Below are positions 46,010 through 59,003 of a stretch of DNA of 64,000 nt, piece by piece (positions within the stretch are counted from its first letter, which is position 1; each line of letters begins with the position of its first letter). Origin of the DNA: Siphonodentalium dalli. Taxonomy: Eukaryota > Mollusca > Scaphopoda > Gadilida > Siphonodentaliidae. The DNA is taken from positions 66,794,175 through 66,858,174 of the forward strand of contig CP136065.1 of the NCBI GenBank assembly GCA_032622095.1, given 5' to 3'. A program made the position numbers and the translations under genes. Below the pieces are notes generated by a model, which was given only the letters and a program-made list of their open reading frames with translations, was not told the origin of the DNA and searched no databases.

Positions 46010-48127
46010 CTATATGTATTGTTTGAGTGGGTCGGCTTTTAGACGACAACTTTCAAGATTAATGCCGTGTCATGGTCTAAATCAAATAGCCGAAAGACCA
46101 CACATAACGCGTTCGAATCCAGTCATTGTACTTTCGGTCATAGATCGCCAACACGTCGTATAAACAGATGAAATATACATGGTATGCAAAGCATATGCCA
46201 ATTAAGAGCTGAACAATTTACACGAATTATATATTCCCAAATATTATTGGGATAATCCGAACCTCAGTAAATTTCATGGATTACTTTCTCTTGAAAACAT
46301 GAGTGTTCCGAAAAGACATGAGCATATTTATTAAATTAGCATTGAAGAAAAGATTACTTAGATATTATTAGATATAGATGAAAACTTATATTTATATCTA
46401 TCTAATGCGACACATCCCTGAATTGGAAATTACGTAATGATGCAATGTTAATGGATTGTACGTGTTGTGTCTTAGTTGTAATACTATGCTGAATTTGATA
46501 CACAAATTTTATATGATAGTTGTTAATATAAACATTTTTTGCCTTGTTGCTTGTATATATGTAAATATGTTTGGTTTTGTTCCAGCTTACATGCTGGCTT
46601 TGAAAATAATCAATAAATCAGCGGCGAGATGTCCGAAGCTTGTGTATTATTCGCACGCGTGTACACAACATATAACTAGCAATGCACCAGCGAACACAGG
46701 GCACTGACACAAAATTGGTTATAACACTAAATGTATCTATAATTTATAAGAAGAGAGAGATAGTTATATTCCTCCATATCAGAAGATAATATGTTACAAT
46801 CATACACAATTATATACATTAGGTTCCTAACTCTTCGAATTGAAATTTCCATATGTCCCTAAATGTGGCCAGAAATGAAATAATAGAGATAAAATATAAT
46901 GGTAGAATACTCTTATTCCTCTAACAAATTTAATCCCCACACTTTGATATAATTTTATGGATAAACAATGTTCGGTTAGCGACAGCGGAGATAACTGCAT
47001 TTAAACCATCGAGACCGGTGAAAAAAATTTGGTAAAAACAAGCTTTTTCGCCAGTCTCCGATGGTTGTGTGGGAGACATCGCCACAAGCGCTAGACGTTC
47101 ATGGTTGATCCAATTATCAAATTAAAGGGAAATATTTCAGGAGGAGTACGATGGTCCTATTGATATATTCTTTGTGTTTCTAATTGTATTGCCATTGCTG
47201 CTGTGTGATCGGACATCGTCTTGTTCGACCACTGTTTTTGTCCGGTCTCCAGTGGTGTCCGATGCTTTCATATAAGATATATCCGCTGTTGCTAGCTATA
47301 TATGCTTGATTCATATGTTTTATGGTTTATGCCAGCATGGCAAAGGGGATGTCAGACCTAATAACTTCAAACTGGGTGCACATCACCACACCGCCCCCCC
47401 CCCCCGGACAAGCAGGAAAATACTAATATGAAGGGTAGACTTGTAACCGAGAGTGACCCCTCGGCTATCTACAAGTCAACACAAGATATAGAATAGTAAA
47501 ATGACTGATCATTCTGCCGATATATACATATGTTTCATGTGATATGTGTATAAAACAGGTGAGTGCATATCATGATGGAAAAAGGAACGTAGCTGCAATA
47601 CATATTAAAGATATGGGGGTGGTTTATGGTTCTGTTGCCCAATTTGTACAGGTACAGGTTTCCTCGTCCATCATGATATAAGATTTGTAAGGCATGATCA
47701 AGGAGCGGTTTACAGAAATTTGGAAAAGATTTGGACCGTACATACCAAAGTAAAGTTAAATAGCCAAAATAGAAAATTTTGAACATTTAAAAAGAGTTCC
47801 CGCATTAAGGAAAGGTCGAAATGACACCGGAGAGCGTCATCAATTGCTATCGCTTGATTCATGACTTCCTAAACGGTTGCCATGTTGATCCTTTTCGGCA
47901 CTTAACTTAGCCAGTGGTGTCCGATGCTTTCATGGAAGATATCTCCGCTGTTGGTAGCTATATATGCATATACATATACATAACTTGCCAATATCCACCC
48001 TTTGTGCTACACCAAGATAAATACATGACAAATATATTTAAAATTGAACTAGTTAAGTTATCGATGTCCATGGTGTCGTTTGGACAAGAATACCTCACTT
48101 GTGTTATTGTATATAATTATGTATTTA
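46010..48127. other. Intergenic; one short duplicated segment
   Basis: About 56 bp (TGGTGTCCGATGCTTTCAT through GTAGCTATATATGC) occurs at about 47252-47308 and again at 47913-47968. A C homopolymer is at about 47394-47405. No gene was supported; the frame at 46456-46707 has no recognisable domain. Confidence 0.45.
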
Positions 48128-50080
48128 CCTGGGGCCTGTTTCATGAAGGCAACTTATGACATAGTTGGGACTTAAGATGGTCATAAGGTCTTAACTTAAG
48201 ATGGTCTTAACTTTGGTCTTAACATTACGACTGCTGTGATGTGTCATAAGATAATCTTAAAGTTAAGACCTACGTTGTGATCCGCAGTTGGTCCGAAATG
48301 TGGATGGGATCTAGTTCATGTATATATTATTATAAACACATTTAACTGAATAACATCTTGCTAGCACGGGGGGGGGGGGGTGTTTCAGAAATGGTAGTAA
48401 TTAATAACCAACTGGTAAGCTATAGCAGTGACGTGGCCAGTGGTTGCAAGATTGGCGGGGTGTCCGCTACTAACTGTAAACCGCCAAGACCGGACTATAT
48501 ATACATTTCTAATTGCTGTAACAAATAGAATATATTTCCATAGAGTTGGACATCATTTGCGATTCAAATAACCCAATCGCACTGTAGACAATAATCATGT
48601 TGAGACAATTAGTCCGAACATTTTCACATCGAGGATAATAGTGAATGATTTATACTCAGTGTTTTTTATAAATGCTTAAGTCAGCTATTATTATTATTAT
48701 TTACTTGCCTTTCTATATTATTATGTTATAATTTGATTGTAAAATATATTGTATGTGTACCCCGTATATATATCGGCAAGATAATAATACATAATATGTG
48801 TTATTTTATTATTATTATGTATATTATCATAACCCACCCACACGAATCTCAGATCTTATACACTTATTACATCTGCATCACATGTTTATTAACTATGAAA
48901 TAAAAAGATATATAGCATGTATATATATAGTATACGGACCGCGCGGGCACACCGGGATCCGCGAAAGAACATATCACTGTGAACCGGCCCACAGACCACT
49001 GGGGGAATTACTAAAATACCAATATAGACTATACCAGTGGTATAGTCTATATTGGTATTTTAGTAATTTTCCCCAGGTGCCTCTGAACCGGCCGTCTGTT
49101 CACGTTTTGTTAAGTATAAACGCTCTTTATTAGAAGTCGTTGCTTTGGTTTTTATTAAAACATATATGCAAAATGTCGTTCAACATAACGTACTTTCGAA
49201 GTTCATATGCAGTTTGTTAACTATAACAGGCGTTTAGCATATTTGTCAACATAGCCAGAGCAAATGGCATTAACATCATTTATATATGGCTTCTACAAGT
49301 ATGTCTCAGATTGGAAATAAGTCTATTTGGAGCACGATATGAAGTCCTGTTCACATTATAGCAATATAAATCAAGAGCGTTTCGTGTTAGTATTCCATGA
49401 ATGTTGGCGATCAATAAAGAGCGTCTAGCTCAGTGCTTCCATCGTTGTGTATTTTATGTGTATGCCGTCGTGGCGACATATTCGGTTTCCTGGTATTATA
49501 GATGCTTCAAAGACGTATAATGTAATAGAACCTAATATCTGCATTGAAAGGGGCGAACATATGTCTCGCGTCGCTTTAATGGCATGTTATATGGGTGAAG
49601 GTTCACATTCTGAGTTACGATGTATAAGTCCCTTTAATAACTGAAATAATATATTTGAGCTCGTTACGTTTGTTTAAAATCGGCACTGGAAGCATTCAGC
49701 TATGTGTGGAGTCTGACGCGAAAACACAGTTAGAAAGCGCGCTCGTGCAGTTAAGTATGCACCAGTCATTATACTGATTATCGCCCTTGGATTACAATAT
49801 CATAATTATTCTTAGACACGCCCTAGTATCTGTCACCAGACACTGTACCTGGGCATATAACATACACAGAACCAACATTTTCTGCGCATAGCTGTAATAA
49901 ATTGTCGAGAGCCAGTCTAAAAGCGCGCGAACTTAAAATACTACTTAAGTAGGACTTAATCTTGTTTTGTGAAACGCGTTCTTGAAACGGAAAAGTTACA
50001 TCATAAGATCCACCTTAGATCTTAGATTAAGTCCACCTTAAGATAGTCTTATGACATTGCTTCATGCAACAGACCCCAGG
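48128..50080. mobile_element. 2-kb TIR element, family G
   Basis: The left end CCTGGGGCCTGTTTCATGAA and ACTTATGACATAG pair with the right end, whose reverse complement reads CCTGGGGTCTGTTGCATGAA and TGTCATAAGACTATC. Subterminal zones on both sides are rich in CTTAAGAT and GTCTTAA words. The interior has no transposase. It includes a hairpin at 49001-49074. Confidence 0.75.
49001..49074. repeat. Hairpin with about 35-bp arms
   Basis: GGGGGAATTACTAAAATACC + AATATAGACTATACC is inverted almost perfectly as GGTATAGTCTATATT + GGTATTTTAGTAATTTTCCCC. It lies inside the family G element. Confidence 0.9.
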
Positions 50081-51309
50081 ACCCTATATATATATCATAA
50101 TCGTGATACATGTGTAGAATGTATAAAATATCGACACTCTCCAGAATGTAAACCTAAACAAGATCGTCACTTTCAACATATATTCTGGGAACATTTTTGG
50201 GGCGAAAAAACGACCTGCCAATGTGCAACAAACCGAACGGTAATAATTTGTCGTGACATTCGACAACATAAATAATTCGTAAACGCTTGAATCCCCAAAT
50301 GGATTGATGCAAATGGAATTCGAGAGTTGGGTCTGGTTAAAGGAAGGGGCGCAGTTTGAAATTTAAAAGTGGACACCCCCTACCGACGGAGTGTCACTGA
50401 TCAGGGATCCCCAATATTTGGATAAGTGAATAACTTCGTGGCAATGGTTTTTCCATAATTTTGTGGCCATGTTTATGTTCTAAATGATTTATTTTCTCCA
50501 ATATATATTTCCAAACAAAATATTGCACGAGTACGTTGGCTGATTTAGGACATAAAAAACATTTATCTCGCAATTCGAGATAAGTTCTCGATATTTCGAG
50601 ATGTTATGTCGAAATGTAGAGATGTTATGTCGAAATTTGGCAGCTGGTTTCCTAAAAAGCTACAATAGGTGTATTGTTCTCACCCCGTGCATTCCTATCA
50701 GCCAAAATCGATCACTATGGCACGTTATTAATCTATTTTATTTTATTTGTTTGATTGGGAATAAATATTGTTTAACCAAATATAAAACACGTACTTGGCT
50801 CTGGAGGCTAAGGAAAAAATGAAATCAAAACCAAATTATAATTTATTGAACGAGATATAATGTAGAAACATAAGAAAAATACACACTTCACATAAAATTA
50901 GACCATTCAACATAGCATATAGCAGTGTAAGATTTGATTGCTTCATACATTAATTCAAGACATATAATTATAGACATTGAGATAAATATAAATGTTTAGT
51001 GTTATACAAAAGATGGACAGAGGGAAAGAACCCCCCCCCCCCCCCACAATTATCCTCATATCCCGGATAGTTTTGGCATAGAATGTCATATTTCCTCCCC
51101 AAATTATAATATTAGAATTAGAGAAAGAGCAATGTTTCGGTATCAGAGGTTTTCGTTGATCTAAGATGACTAATGGTAACCAGAATTGGAGAAAGTGTAA
51201 CAACACGAATTTTCCGCAGCGACCTCCCCGTTAACAAGCATCCTAGTGACCTCAATACATGTCAAGAGAATGTGCAATTCCGTTACCTATCACGCATTCC
51301 TTGTTCGAC
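50081..51309. other. Nothing recognised
   Basis: Contains a C homopolymer at about 51031-51045 and a short TCGAAATGTAGAGATGTTATG local duplication near 50600 (only partly exact). Confidence 0.4.
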
Positions 51310-51910
51310 AAAGTCCTGGAATGGCGGCAAATTACCACTAAGTCGTGTGACCACCTGGGCCTAACATTTCTGGCTGAAAAAAGTGGGTCTAATTTGAAAA
51401 AGCGGTTATAAAATGAGTTGCCGTACTACTCGGTCGGGAAAATTTCGGAAATGACGGCAAATCACACCGGGAACGTCCTTAGTGAAATGGGACAAACATT
51501 TGGGCTGAAAACAATTTGGTCGAAACTTCAAATTGTCCGAAAATAGGCATGGGCCTAAAATACTCGGATATTGCCTGAAATAACAACAAATCGTCGATAG
51601 CCACCATTTTCACAACTCGGCCATTTCCGCTTTACTGAGGAAATAACCTCTTCCAAAATAGAAACCATATTCGCAGATTGCTACACTATACGGCCCTGAC
51701 AAAAAGGCGATGAAATTGAATGGATGGTTTCTATTTATGGAAGAGGTTATTTCCTCAATGCGGTAATGACAGATTCGTTGAGAATGGGTGGCCATCTGGC
51801 CCGACCATTTTGGGCCGAACAATTTTTGGGTCGAGTTGAAATTGAGGTCCGAAAATTACCTGCCCTCTGCTCGGTGGAATATTTTAGAAAATGTGGCAAA
51901 TGATTCCGAT
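51310..51910 (+). repeat. Degenerate tandem repeat, about 130-bp unit
   Basis: Units share a GGGC(C/T)GAA…AATTTGG… part and a CTACTCGG…GGAAATG(A)CGGCAAAT part, seen near 51312, 51446, 51570 and 51880. The last interval is longer because a hairpin (51622-51768) sits inside it. Confidence 0.6.
51622..51768. repeat. Hairpin with about 46-bp arms
   Basis: TGAGGAAATAACCTCTTCC and TAGAAACCAT pair with ATGGTTTCTA and GGAAGAGGTTATTTCCTCA. The arms lie about 55 bp apart, inside the degenerate tandem array. Confidence 0.85.
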
Positions 51911-52429
51911 TCAAGACATACAGTTAAAGACATTGATAGACATATAAAATTGTTATACAAAAGATGGACAGAAGCAGAGAAAAAACACATACATGTATAA
52001 TTGTAAAAACAATATATACAGAACGATCTCCCGGTTAAGAAGGCGCCCATTACTGTATGCGAGAAAATATAGAAAATAATTTTCATTGCATATTTTAGTT
52101 TCTCGGCGGCCATTTGCAGGACTATATTTTACATTATGTCTGAAAAGATGAATCATTATTCAGTATTAGTGTTTATGTCCGTCATATTATTGCAAACGTG
52201 GTTGAATAATATTTATGTTGTTTTATGTTGTATTGGTCCTTCATACGACAAAAAATAGTTCTGCAAATGGCTAACAAAAACCCAAAACATGCAATGGAAA
52301 TGTTTTATTTATTTTCTCGCAGAAATTCATGATTTCAGACAGTAAACTGAGCGCATACCCTAGTTGGGTTCATAAGCTAGATAATGCAGTTTTAAATGTT
52401 TATATCTAAAGCGATGGGAATCAGGCGAA

Positions 52430-54590
52430 AAACAGTGAAAAGATTTTTCGGTTTTTACCATTTCTGATGCATTTTAAGTATAAAGTTAAGAAAATGTTAA
52501 TATAATTATGCTGGATAAACTCTTCTTATTGAATATTAATAACTGCTTAATTAACCTCATGTTTCTGATATACTAAATGCATGTGACAAATAAAGAACCA
52601 AATGTTGAGTACAGGCCGAAAATAGCTGCCATTTTGAAAAAATGGCAGCCACCTTGTATCTTACTTGATTCTGACTGGTTTGTAGAAACCATTGTTCAGT
52701 ACTTAACTCTGATCATGCATGCCAAATTCCATGCATAATTTTACATTGTTATAATTGCTTAACTTTATTGTTGTGAATTACTTAACTCATGTGACAAACA
52801 AAGAATAATGTGCTTGATATATCGTATTTGTTGAGGGCAAGCTCAAAATGGCGGCCATTTAAAAAAAGGCCATTGTTGAATCAGTCCACCATTATGATTG
52901 GTACTGTATTTCTGAAAACAAGTTTCAGTCTTCATACTGACAGTTCATGCCAAAGTTCATGCTTGTATCACGCAGTGAACGATTCTGTTACCATTTAACC
53001 GCCCTAGTATAAGACATACATGCATGTATAGGAAGACAGTGGAACTCACAGAATCGACCAAAAGTGGTGCAAATATAAATGTGTATTTCGTTGCGTTTAC
53101 TTGGCTATTTTCACGTCATGGCCAGTTTGAACCAAGTATCCTTCCAAATATATTAGTCATGGTATTTCCCGTATAGAACAGATACAATGTGGAGAGAACC
53201 AACTAGATCAAGAGAAAACCCACACAGACATCAAACATCGCGATTTTCGTCGTTGTGATGACTCGCACAATGGAATTTTCGTTATTATCACGCTCTGTGA
53301 TCCACATAATGTGAGAGGAATGTAAAAATGAATCGAATTAGCATCTATATAGATGGCTCAAACAATGAGTTTTACCTGTCAAAAACTCTCGAAAAGTTTT
53401 ATTTTTAATCACACGGAATCATATTCCTTATGATTAAAAATAAAACTTTTTTGGAGTTTTTGACAGGTAAAACTAATTTTTTGTGCCATCTGGGTGATAC
53501 TTCGATTCATTTTTCCATTCCCCTTGAAATATGCATTCCAAATTTTGATCGAGTCGGTTCTCTCCCCATTTAATCGGTTCTATGTGGGAAATACTATAAC
53601 TAATATTTGGGAGGATACTCGGTTAAAACTAACCATGACGTGAAACTAACAAGTACAAACACAACGACATACGCATTAAGTTGAGTTTTGCACCACTTTT
53701 GGTTGATTATGTGAGTAACACTGCCTTACTATATGTTGATTGATTGGAGTTTAATGTCAATTTCAGCAACTAAGGCCATATCACGACATTGCCAGTTTTA
53801 GTGGTGGAGGAAATCTGCATACTTACGGCTAATCTAACAGTGATTTCAATGGCTGATAAATTCGTCGACCATGTGCGGCAAACCACATGCCTAATATTAC
53901 GGAGGCTAAATAGTAACAGAATCGTTCACTGTGTGATACAAGGTTAAACTTGGGCACGAATGGTCAGTTCCGACAAAATAATTATAATATGGTGGACAGA
54001 TTCAAAATGACCGCCACGTTTTTAAAATGGCCTCCGTATTCAACTTGTACTCAAAACATATGATATATCAAAACATTCCTGTTCTTTGTTTGTCACATGA
54101 CTTCAGTAAATCACAGCAATAAACTGAATAAAGTTAAGCAATTACATGTATAGCTATTTAGACGAGTTTGTCCAGAAGTAATACATTTTATTTTTATATT
54201 TAAAAATATTTCAAAACGAGATAAATCGTCCACATTTTGTTTCATAACACTTGGCATGAATAATCAGAATAAAGTACTGAACAATGTATACTACCAACCA
54301 GTCAGAATGGTAGATATATTTTCAAAATGGCCGCTATTTTCGACTTGTACTCAACATATAAGGTATATCAACACGTTGGTGTTCTTAATTTTTTTACGTG
54401 GGTTTAGTAAATCACAAACACGAATCTAATTAAGCAGATATAAATATGCAATAAGAACAGTTTGTCTAGCATAATAATAATATATCAACATTGTTTACGC
54501 GTATACTTGAAATGCTTCAGACATGGTCAACACAGAAAGAAATATCTTTCACTGTTTTGATACAAGCATGAACATTGGCGTAAATAAATG
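52430..54590. mobile_element. Long imperfect palindrome (over 2 kb)
   Basis: The centre is near 53420, with strong pairing around it: TTTTACCTGTCAAAAACTC with GAGTTTTTGACAGGTAAAA, and AGTTTTATTTTTAATCA with TGATTAAAAATAAAACT. Outward, paired blocks include ACAGAATCGACCAAAAGTGG with CCACTTTTGGTTGATT, GTGAACGATTCTGTTACC with GTAACAGAATCGTTCAC, GTTCAGTACTTAACTCTGAT with ATCAGAATAAAGTACTGAAC, and GAAAAACAGTGAAAAG with CTTTCACTGTTTTG. The arms also contain repeated sub-units (CTTGTACTCA at about 54040, 54345 and 54690). Foldback-type, non-coding. Confidence 0.85.
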
Positions 54591-54838
54591 ATATGTGTGC
54601 ACAATACAGTAAATGACTTTCGGTTTTCACACATGGCCATAGGATTCAAGATGTCCGCTATTTCGAAATTGGGCGCCATGTCCAGCTTGTACTCACGATA
54701 TAAGATAAACTACTTACTTTATTTTTTGGTTTATCATAACAGTTGAGGAAGTCGCAATAATAACATTAATAAGTCTATAATAAGGCAATAACCAGGATAT
54801 AATACGGCAACAATAAGGCTATAATAAGGCAATAATAA

Positions 54839-55190
54839 TTAAAGGGGCACTGTACACTAAATCCGACCATTTATGGGACCATTTCCTTTTAAAATCAACA
54901 TAATATATGCAACAAATGAATGAATTTGAGCTGTAGAATAGTGCAAATAGACCACGTGCTCTATGAACGATGCAAACAACATGGGAATTATAATGAAAAT
55001 GAATAAATGGCCGGAGTCATAAATTCATTTTCATTATAATTACCATGTTGTTTGCAGTATTCATAGAGCATGCGAGTGTATTTTTCACTAATCCATGGTT
55101 CAAATTCATTCATTTGTTGCATACATTCTGATGAGTATAAAAGGAGATGGTTCCATAAATGGCCGAATTCAGTGTACAGTACCGCTTTAA
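54839..55190. mobile_element. TTAA-flanked palindromic MITE, family C
   Basis: 352 bp between TTAA sites. Ends TTAAAGGGGCACTGTACAC and GTGTACAGTACCGCTTTAA. Almost the whole element is one inverted repeat (CTCTATGAACGATGCAAACA with TGTTTGCAGTATTCATAGAG). Same family as 21567-22031. Confidence 0.9.
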
Positions 55191-55560
55191 GGTTATATGT
55201 GATTATTGGAATATATGCAGAGAACAATAATAGTTATTCCAACAGCGAATAACATTTTGTGTTCCTTATCTGTATTTCAAATATAATAGGCGTGTATGTA
55301 CCATGCAGCTGTACCAAAAATATTACCATAATACCCAACACAGAGACCTTAAATGTGCATGTGATACACAAGATTATTAGGACATAAATCTTTTGAATAA
55401 ATATCACGTATAGAACCGTAACAGTCGTGCATGGCTTGAAATAGAACCGTAACCCATACACGCTGTGATTAAGAGGTCAATGCTCCAAATTAGCAACCAC
55501 TATCGGATTATTTTCTCAAGCTATTTTATGGAAGAATAACACAGGTATACTAAATATTCA

Positions 55561-58053
55561 GGTCAGAATCGGCATCTCTGGTTTAGACTAGGTTTTATTC
55601 TAGACCAGGTTTAACTCCAGTTTAAACTAGGTTTAAGTAGGGTTTAAACTTGGTTTTACAGTAGTTAAACCAGGTTTATGGGAGTAAAACTGGGTTTTAG
55701 CGTACTTAAACCAAGTTTTGTGATAAACTCAGTTTAAGTTGAAACTAGGTTTTATTAACGTGATAAAGTTATGGTAATATTACTAGTTGTTTGTGGTGAA
55801 TTGGCTATATAATCATCAGTATAAGCTTAGGTATATATGATTTATGCGTACCATACGTCTCGCCTCGAACATACACCTTTAAATATACTTTGAAAAAAAT
55901 TCAAAGTTAAACCACCCTACCCCAGGTTTGACTAAAACCTAGTTTTTTGGGTTTAATTATTCGGCCGATATTTTTCGCCCAATATTGATGTTGTTTCTTC
56001 GTGAATATGGGAGTGTTTATTTTGAATTGGGGGAGGCGTTTATGCGCGGGCGTTTGTCACTCAATGTAGATGCAGGAGAGTCTTAGTGGAATTCGGGGAG
56101 GCGATGTCGGTACTTATGAGATAAATTCTAACAAAATATGTACCAGTGTGATGGATGATTTCTTGCTATATATGTCTGTTTGCAATTCGCTCGTTCGGAT
56201 GTCGATTTGGCGGCTGAGAGCATGGCGGGATCGGACTGATCAGATTGACACGTTAGACACGAACATGACTTTTGAAACTGATTCCTTATTCACAAAAAAG
56301 GTCTATTTCGGTCAATTTGACGCATGGGTTGGTGGCCCGCCCAAATACCTATCAGAGACACCCCAGCCTTCACCCGGGGGAGGGTAACGGCCACCCTGAG
56401 TGGGTGGAGTATGGACTATTTTGGAGAACTGTAAGGATTTCGGCCAATTTGATAGTATGGGTGGGTGGCTCGCCCCAAATAACCCATAGAAACATCCCAC
56501 CCTCACATCCGGGGGGGGGGGGGGGGTACCACAGAGGAGGTGAACGTGGGATATAGACCATTTTCGAGACTGGTAAGGATTTCGGCCAATTGACGGCATG
56601 GATGGATGGCCCTCTCAAATGTCCCATAGAAACAGCCCACCCCTGAACGCTGGGGAACCACCCACCACCCCAGGAGGTGAAAATGGGGTATGGACCATTT
56701 TCGAGAACGGTAAGGATTTCGGTCAATTTGACGTCGGCAGTGTGGGTAGCCCGCTCCAACTACCCCCTAGAAACACCCTCACCGGAGGTACCACCACGAG
56801 GGGGTGAAATGGGGTATGGACCATTTTCGAGAACGGTGGGTGGCACATCCCAAATGCCCCCCATAGAAACACCCCACCCCCACCCCGGACCCTATTTTCA
56901 CCCGCGGTAAGGGTGGGGGTGTTTCTATGACTATTTGAAGGCGGGCCGCCCACCAATGACGTCATATTGGCCGAAATCCTTACCATTCTCGATAACGGTC
57001 CATACCCCATTATATGGGGTATTTGGGGCGGGCCACCTACACTTGCCGTAATGTTGACCAACAGAGGCATGTTTTTGCGAATAATGAATAAAATGCTCCA
57101 TACCCCATTTTCACCCCAGCAGGGTGGTACCCTCCAGGGATGAGGGTAGGGTGTCTATATGGGATATTTGGAGCGGGCCACACACCCCTGTCGTCAAATT
57201 GGCCGAAATCCTTACCGTTCTCGAACATGGTTCATATCCCATCTTCACCCCTCGGTTGGTAACCCACCCACCCCGCCCGGATGTGAGGGGTGGGGTGTTT
57301 ATATGCGTTATTTGAGGTACCCTTCCCCGGGGGTGAGGGTTGGGGTGTTTATATTCGGTATTTGGGCGTACCCAATTTCCACCTCCTCTGGTGGGACCCC
57401 TCCCCCGGTGAGGGGTGGTAGGGTGGTTATATGGTGTATTTTGATCGTGCCACCCACTCCTGCTGCCAAATTAATTAGCCTAAATCCTTACCGTCCATAC
57501 CCCTGTTATCCCGGGGCGAGGGGTGATGTTTCTATCGGGTATTATGGGCGAGCCACCCATTCATGCCGTCAAATTCGCCGAAATCCTTCCCGTTCTCAAA
57601 AATGGTCCATAACCCATTTTCACCCGTCCGGATGATACCCCCGGGGTGGTGGTGTTTCTATGGGGTATTTGTGGCGGGCCCCCACCCATGCCCTCAAGAG
57701 ATATTTTTGAGTTCCAAAAGTCACGTTCGTCCATGATATTAGATAATATCTAACCGTTATACAACAGACCGTGCATTCGTCGTGATTTCTCAAAGCGCAC
57801 GGGTTATTCCCCTGATTAGGAGATTATATAGCGACAACAGGTCGCGTGACCGGACAATGAATTGACAAGTAGCGATAATAAACAGACAGACCACGCCTCC
57901 TATTCTTGCAATTGGACAAGTGATGCCCACAGGTAACGCAATCGACCAAATCTATGTCGTCCCGGCGGTGGAGAAAAACTTGGTTTTACTACTAAAACCC
58001 AGTTTAAACTGGTAGTTTAAACTAGGTCTAAACTGGAGATGCCGATTCGGACC
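55561..58053. mobile_element. TIR element with inverted minisatellite core
   Basis: Left end GGTCAGAATCGGCATCTC; the right end is its inverse, GAGATGCCGATTCGGACC. Both ends lead into arrays of short GGTTTAAACT/AAACTAGGTTT words (55590-55760 and 57970-58040). The core, about 56290-57720, is a GC-rich tandem array with units of about 140 bp (GTAAGGATTTCGG at 56431, 56573 and 56711). It runs in one orientation to about 56930 and then in the opposite one (CCGAAATCCTTACC at about 56974 and 57203). Confidence 0.85.
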
Positions 58054-58776
58054 TCAGTGTTTCGCCTTCGAATGCGTTTCACACTACATGTCAGCTATTT
58101 CGGAGTTAATTGTGATCTAAAGTAAATATTTCTGCAGCCTCTGTTCATTCGGGAAAGTTTAATATAATCAATATATATGTAATCGTAATGATTGTGCAAG
58201 ATTTTGTCCAGAAATGTTTTATTTTTAATTATAACACGCCAATCAGCCCTCGACCAATGGAAGTTATATATATCTTTATTGCCTCCAGTATTGAAGATTT
58301 AACAAGACATAGTATACATGAATGTAACATAAATACATTTAGCAATCAAGAAGTAATGAAAAGACAGACAAGAGAACAAACTACCGAGGAAAAGAATACC
58401 ATTCTAATTGTATGTACACGAACACGAGCTTACATATCACATCAACAGAAAACACATACCCTCTCGACCACACCCGTACGCATATACAATCTAACACATG
58501 GCGCAGACACAAACACAACCGTACATACATACGTTATGATGCACTGTCACAACAGCACACCATAAGCAGGTGCATACAATTACAAAAGGAACTCTAGTTG
58601 GAGTTGGATTCGCTTAGAAGAATCTCTCTCCCCAAAGAGTCAGCAAACGCAATGCCCTTGCTCGACAATAGCTCCCCTATAAATGTATGCACCCATTAAG
58701 TGGAATAGACTATATGTAGGATGATGTTGCGACAGTGCAAACGCTAGCGCAAGAAAACATATACACACACGTATAC
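58054..58776. other. Nothing recognised
   Basis: The 125-codon frame at 58188-58565 has low-complexity Thr-rich content and no recognisable domain. Confidence 0.35.
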
Positions 58777-58893
58777 ACCCTCACACCCACACCCACCCCC
58801 CCACACCCCCACACACCCACACCCCCACACACCCACCCCCCCACACCCACCCCCCCACACCCCCACCCCCCCACACACACACCCCCACCCCCC

Positions 58894-58944
<51 letters not shown>

Positions 58945-58969
58945 CCACCCCCCCACACACCCCCACCCC

Positions 58970-59002
<33 letters not shown>

Positions 59003-59003
59003 C
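58777..59003 (+). repeat. (CA)n and CCCCACA microsatellite
   Basis: Pure CA runs alternate with CACCCCC blocks up to the exact junction where duplication copy 2 starts at 59004. Confidence 0.95.

Larger units (their letters stand above)
52758..59003 (+). repeat. 6.25-kb direct duplication, copy 1
   Basis: Sequence from CTTAACTTTATTGTTG at 52758 recurs at 59004 with an offset of 6,246 bp that grows to about 6,260 bp by 57740. The unit would run up to the CA-rich microsatellite ending at 59003. Confidence 0.9.

Noticed and set aside
46100-46135. GTTCGAATCC, a tRNA B-box-like word
   Set aside because: No A box or cloverleaf arms at the right spacing; not a tRNA gene or a clear SINE.
56070-57635. 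Multiple Pro/Gly/Thr-rich frames on both strands
   Set aside because: They follow the GC-rich minisatellite core of the TIR element; frames shift between the two nearly identical copies because of homopolymer indels.
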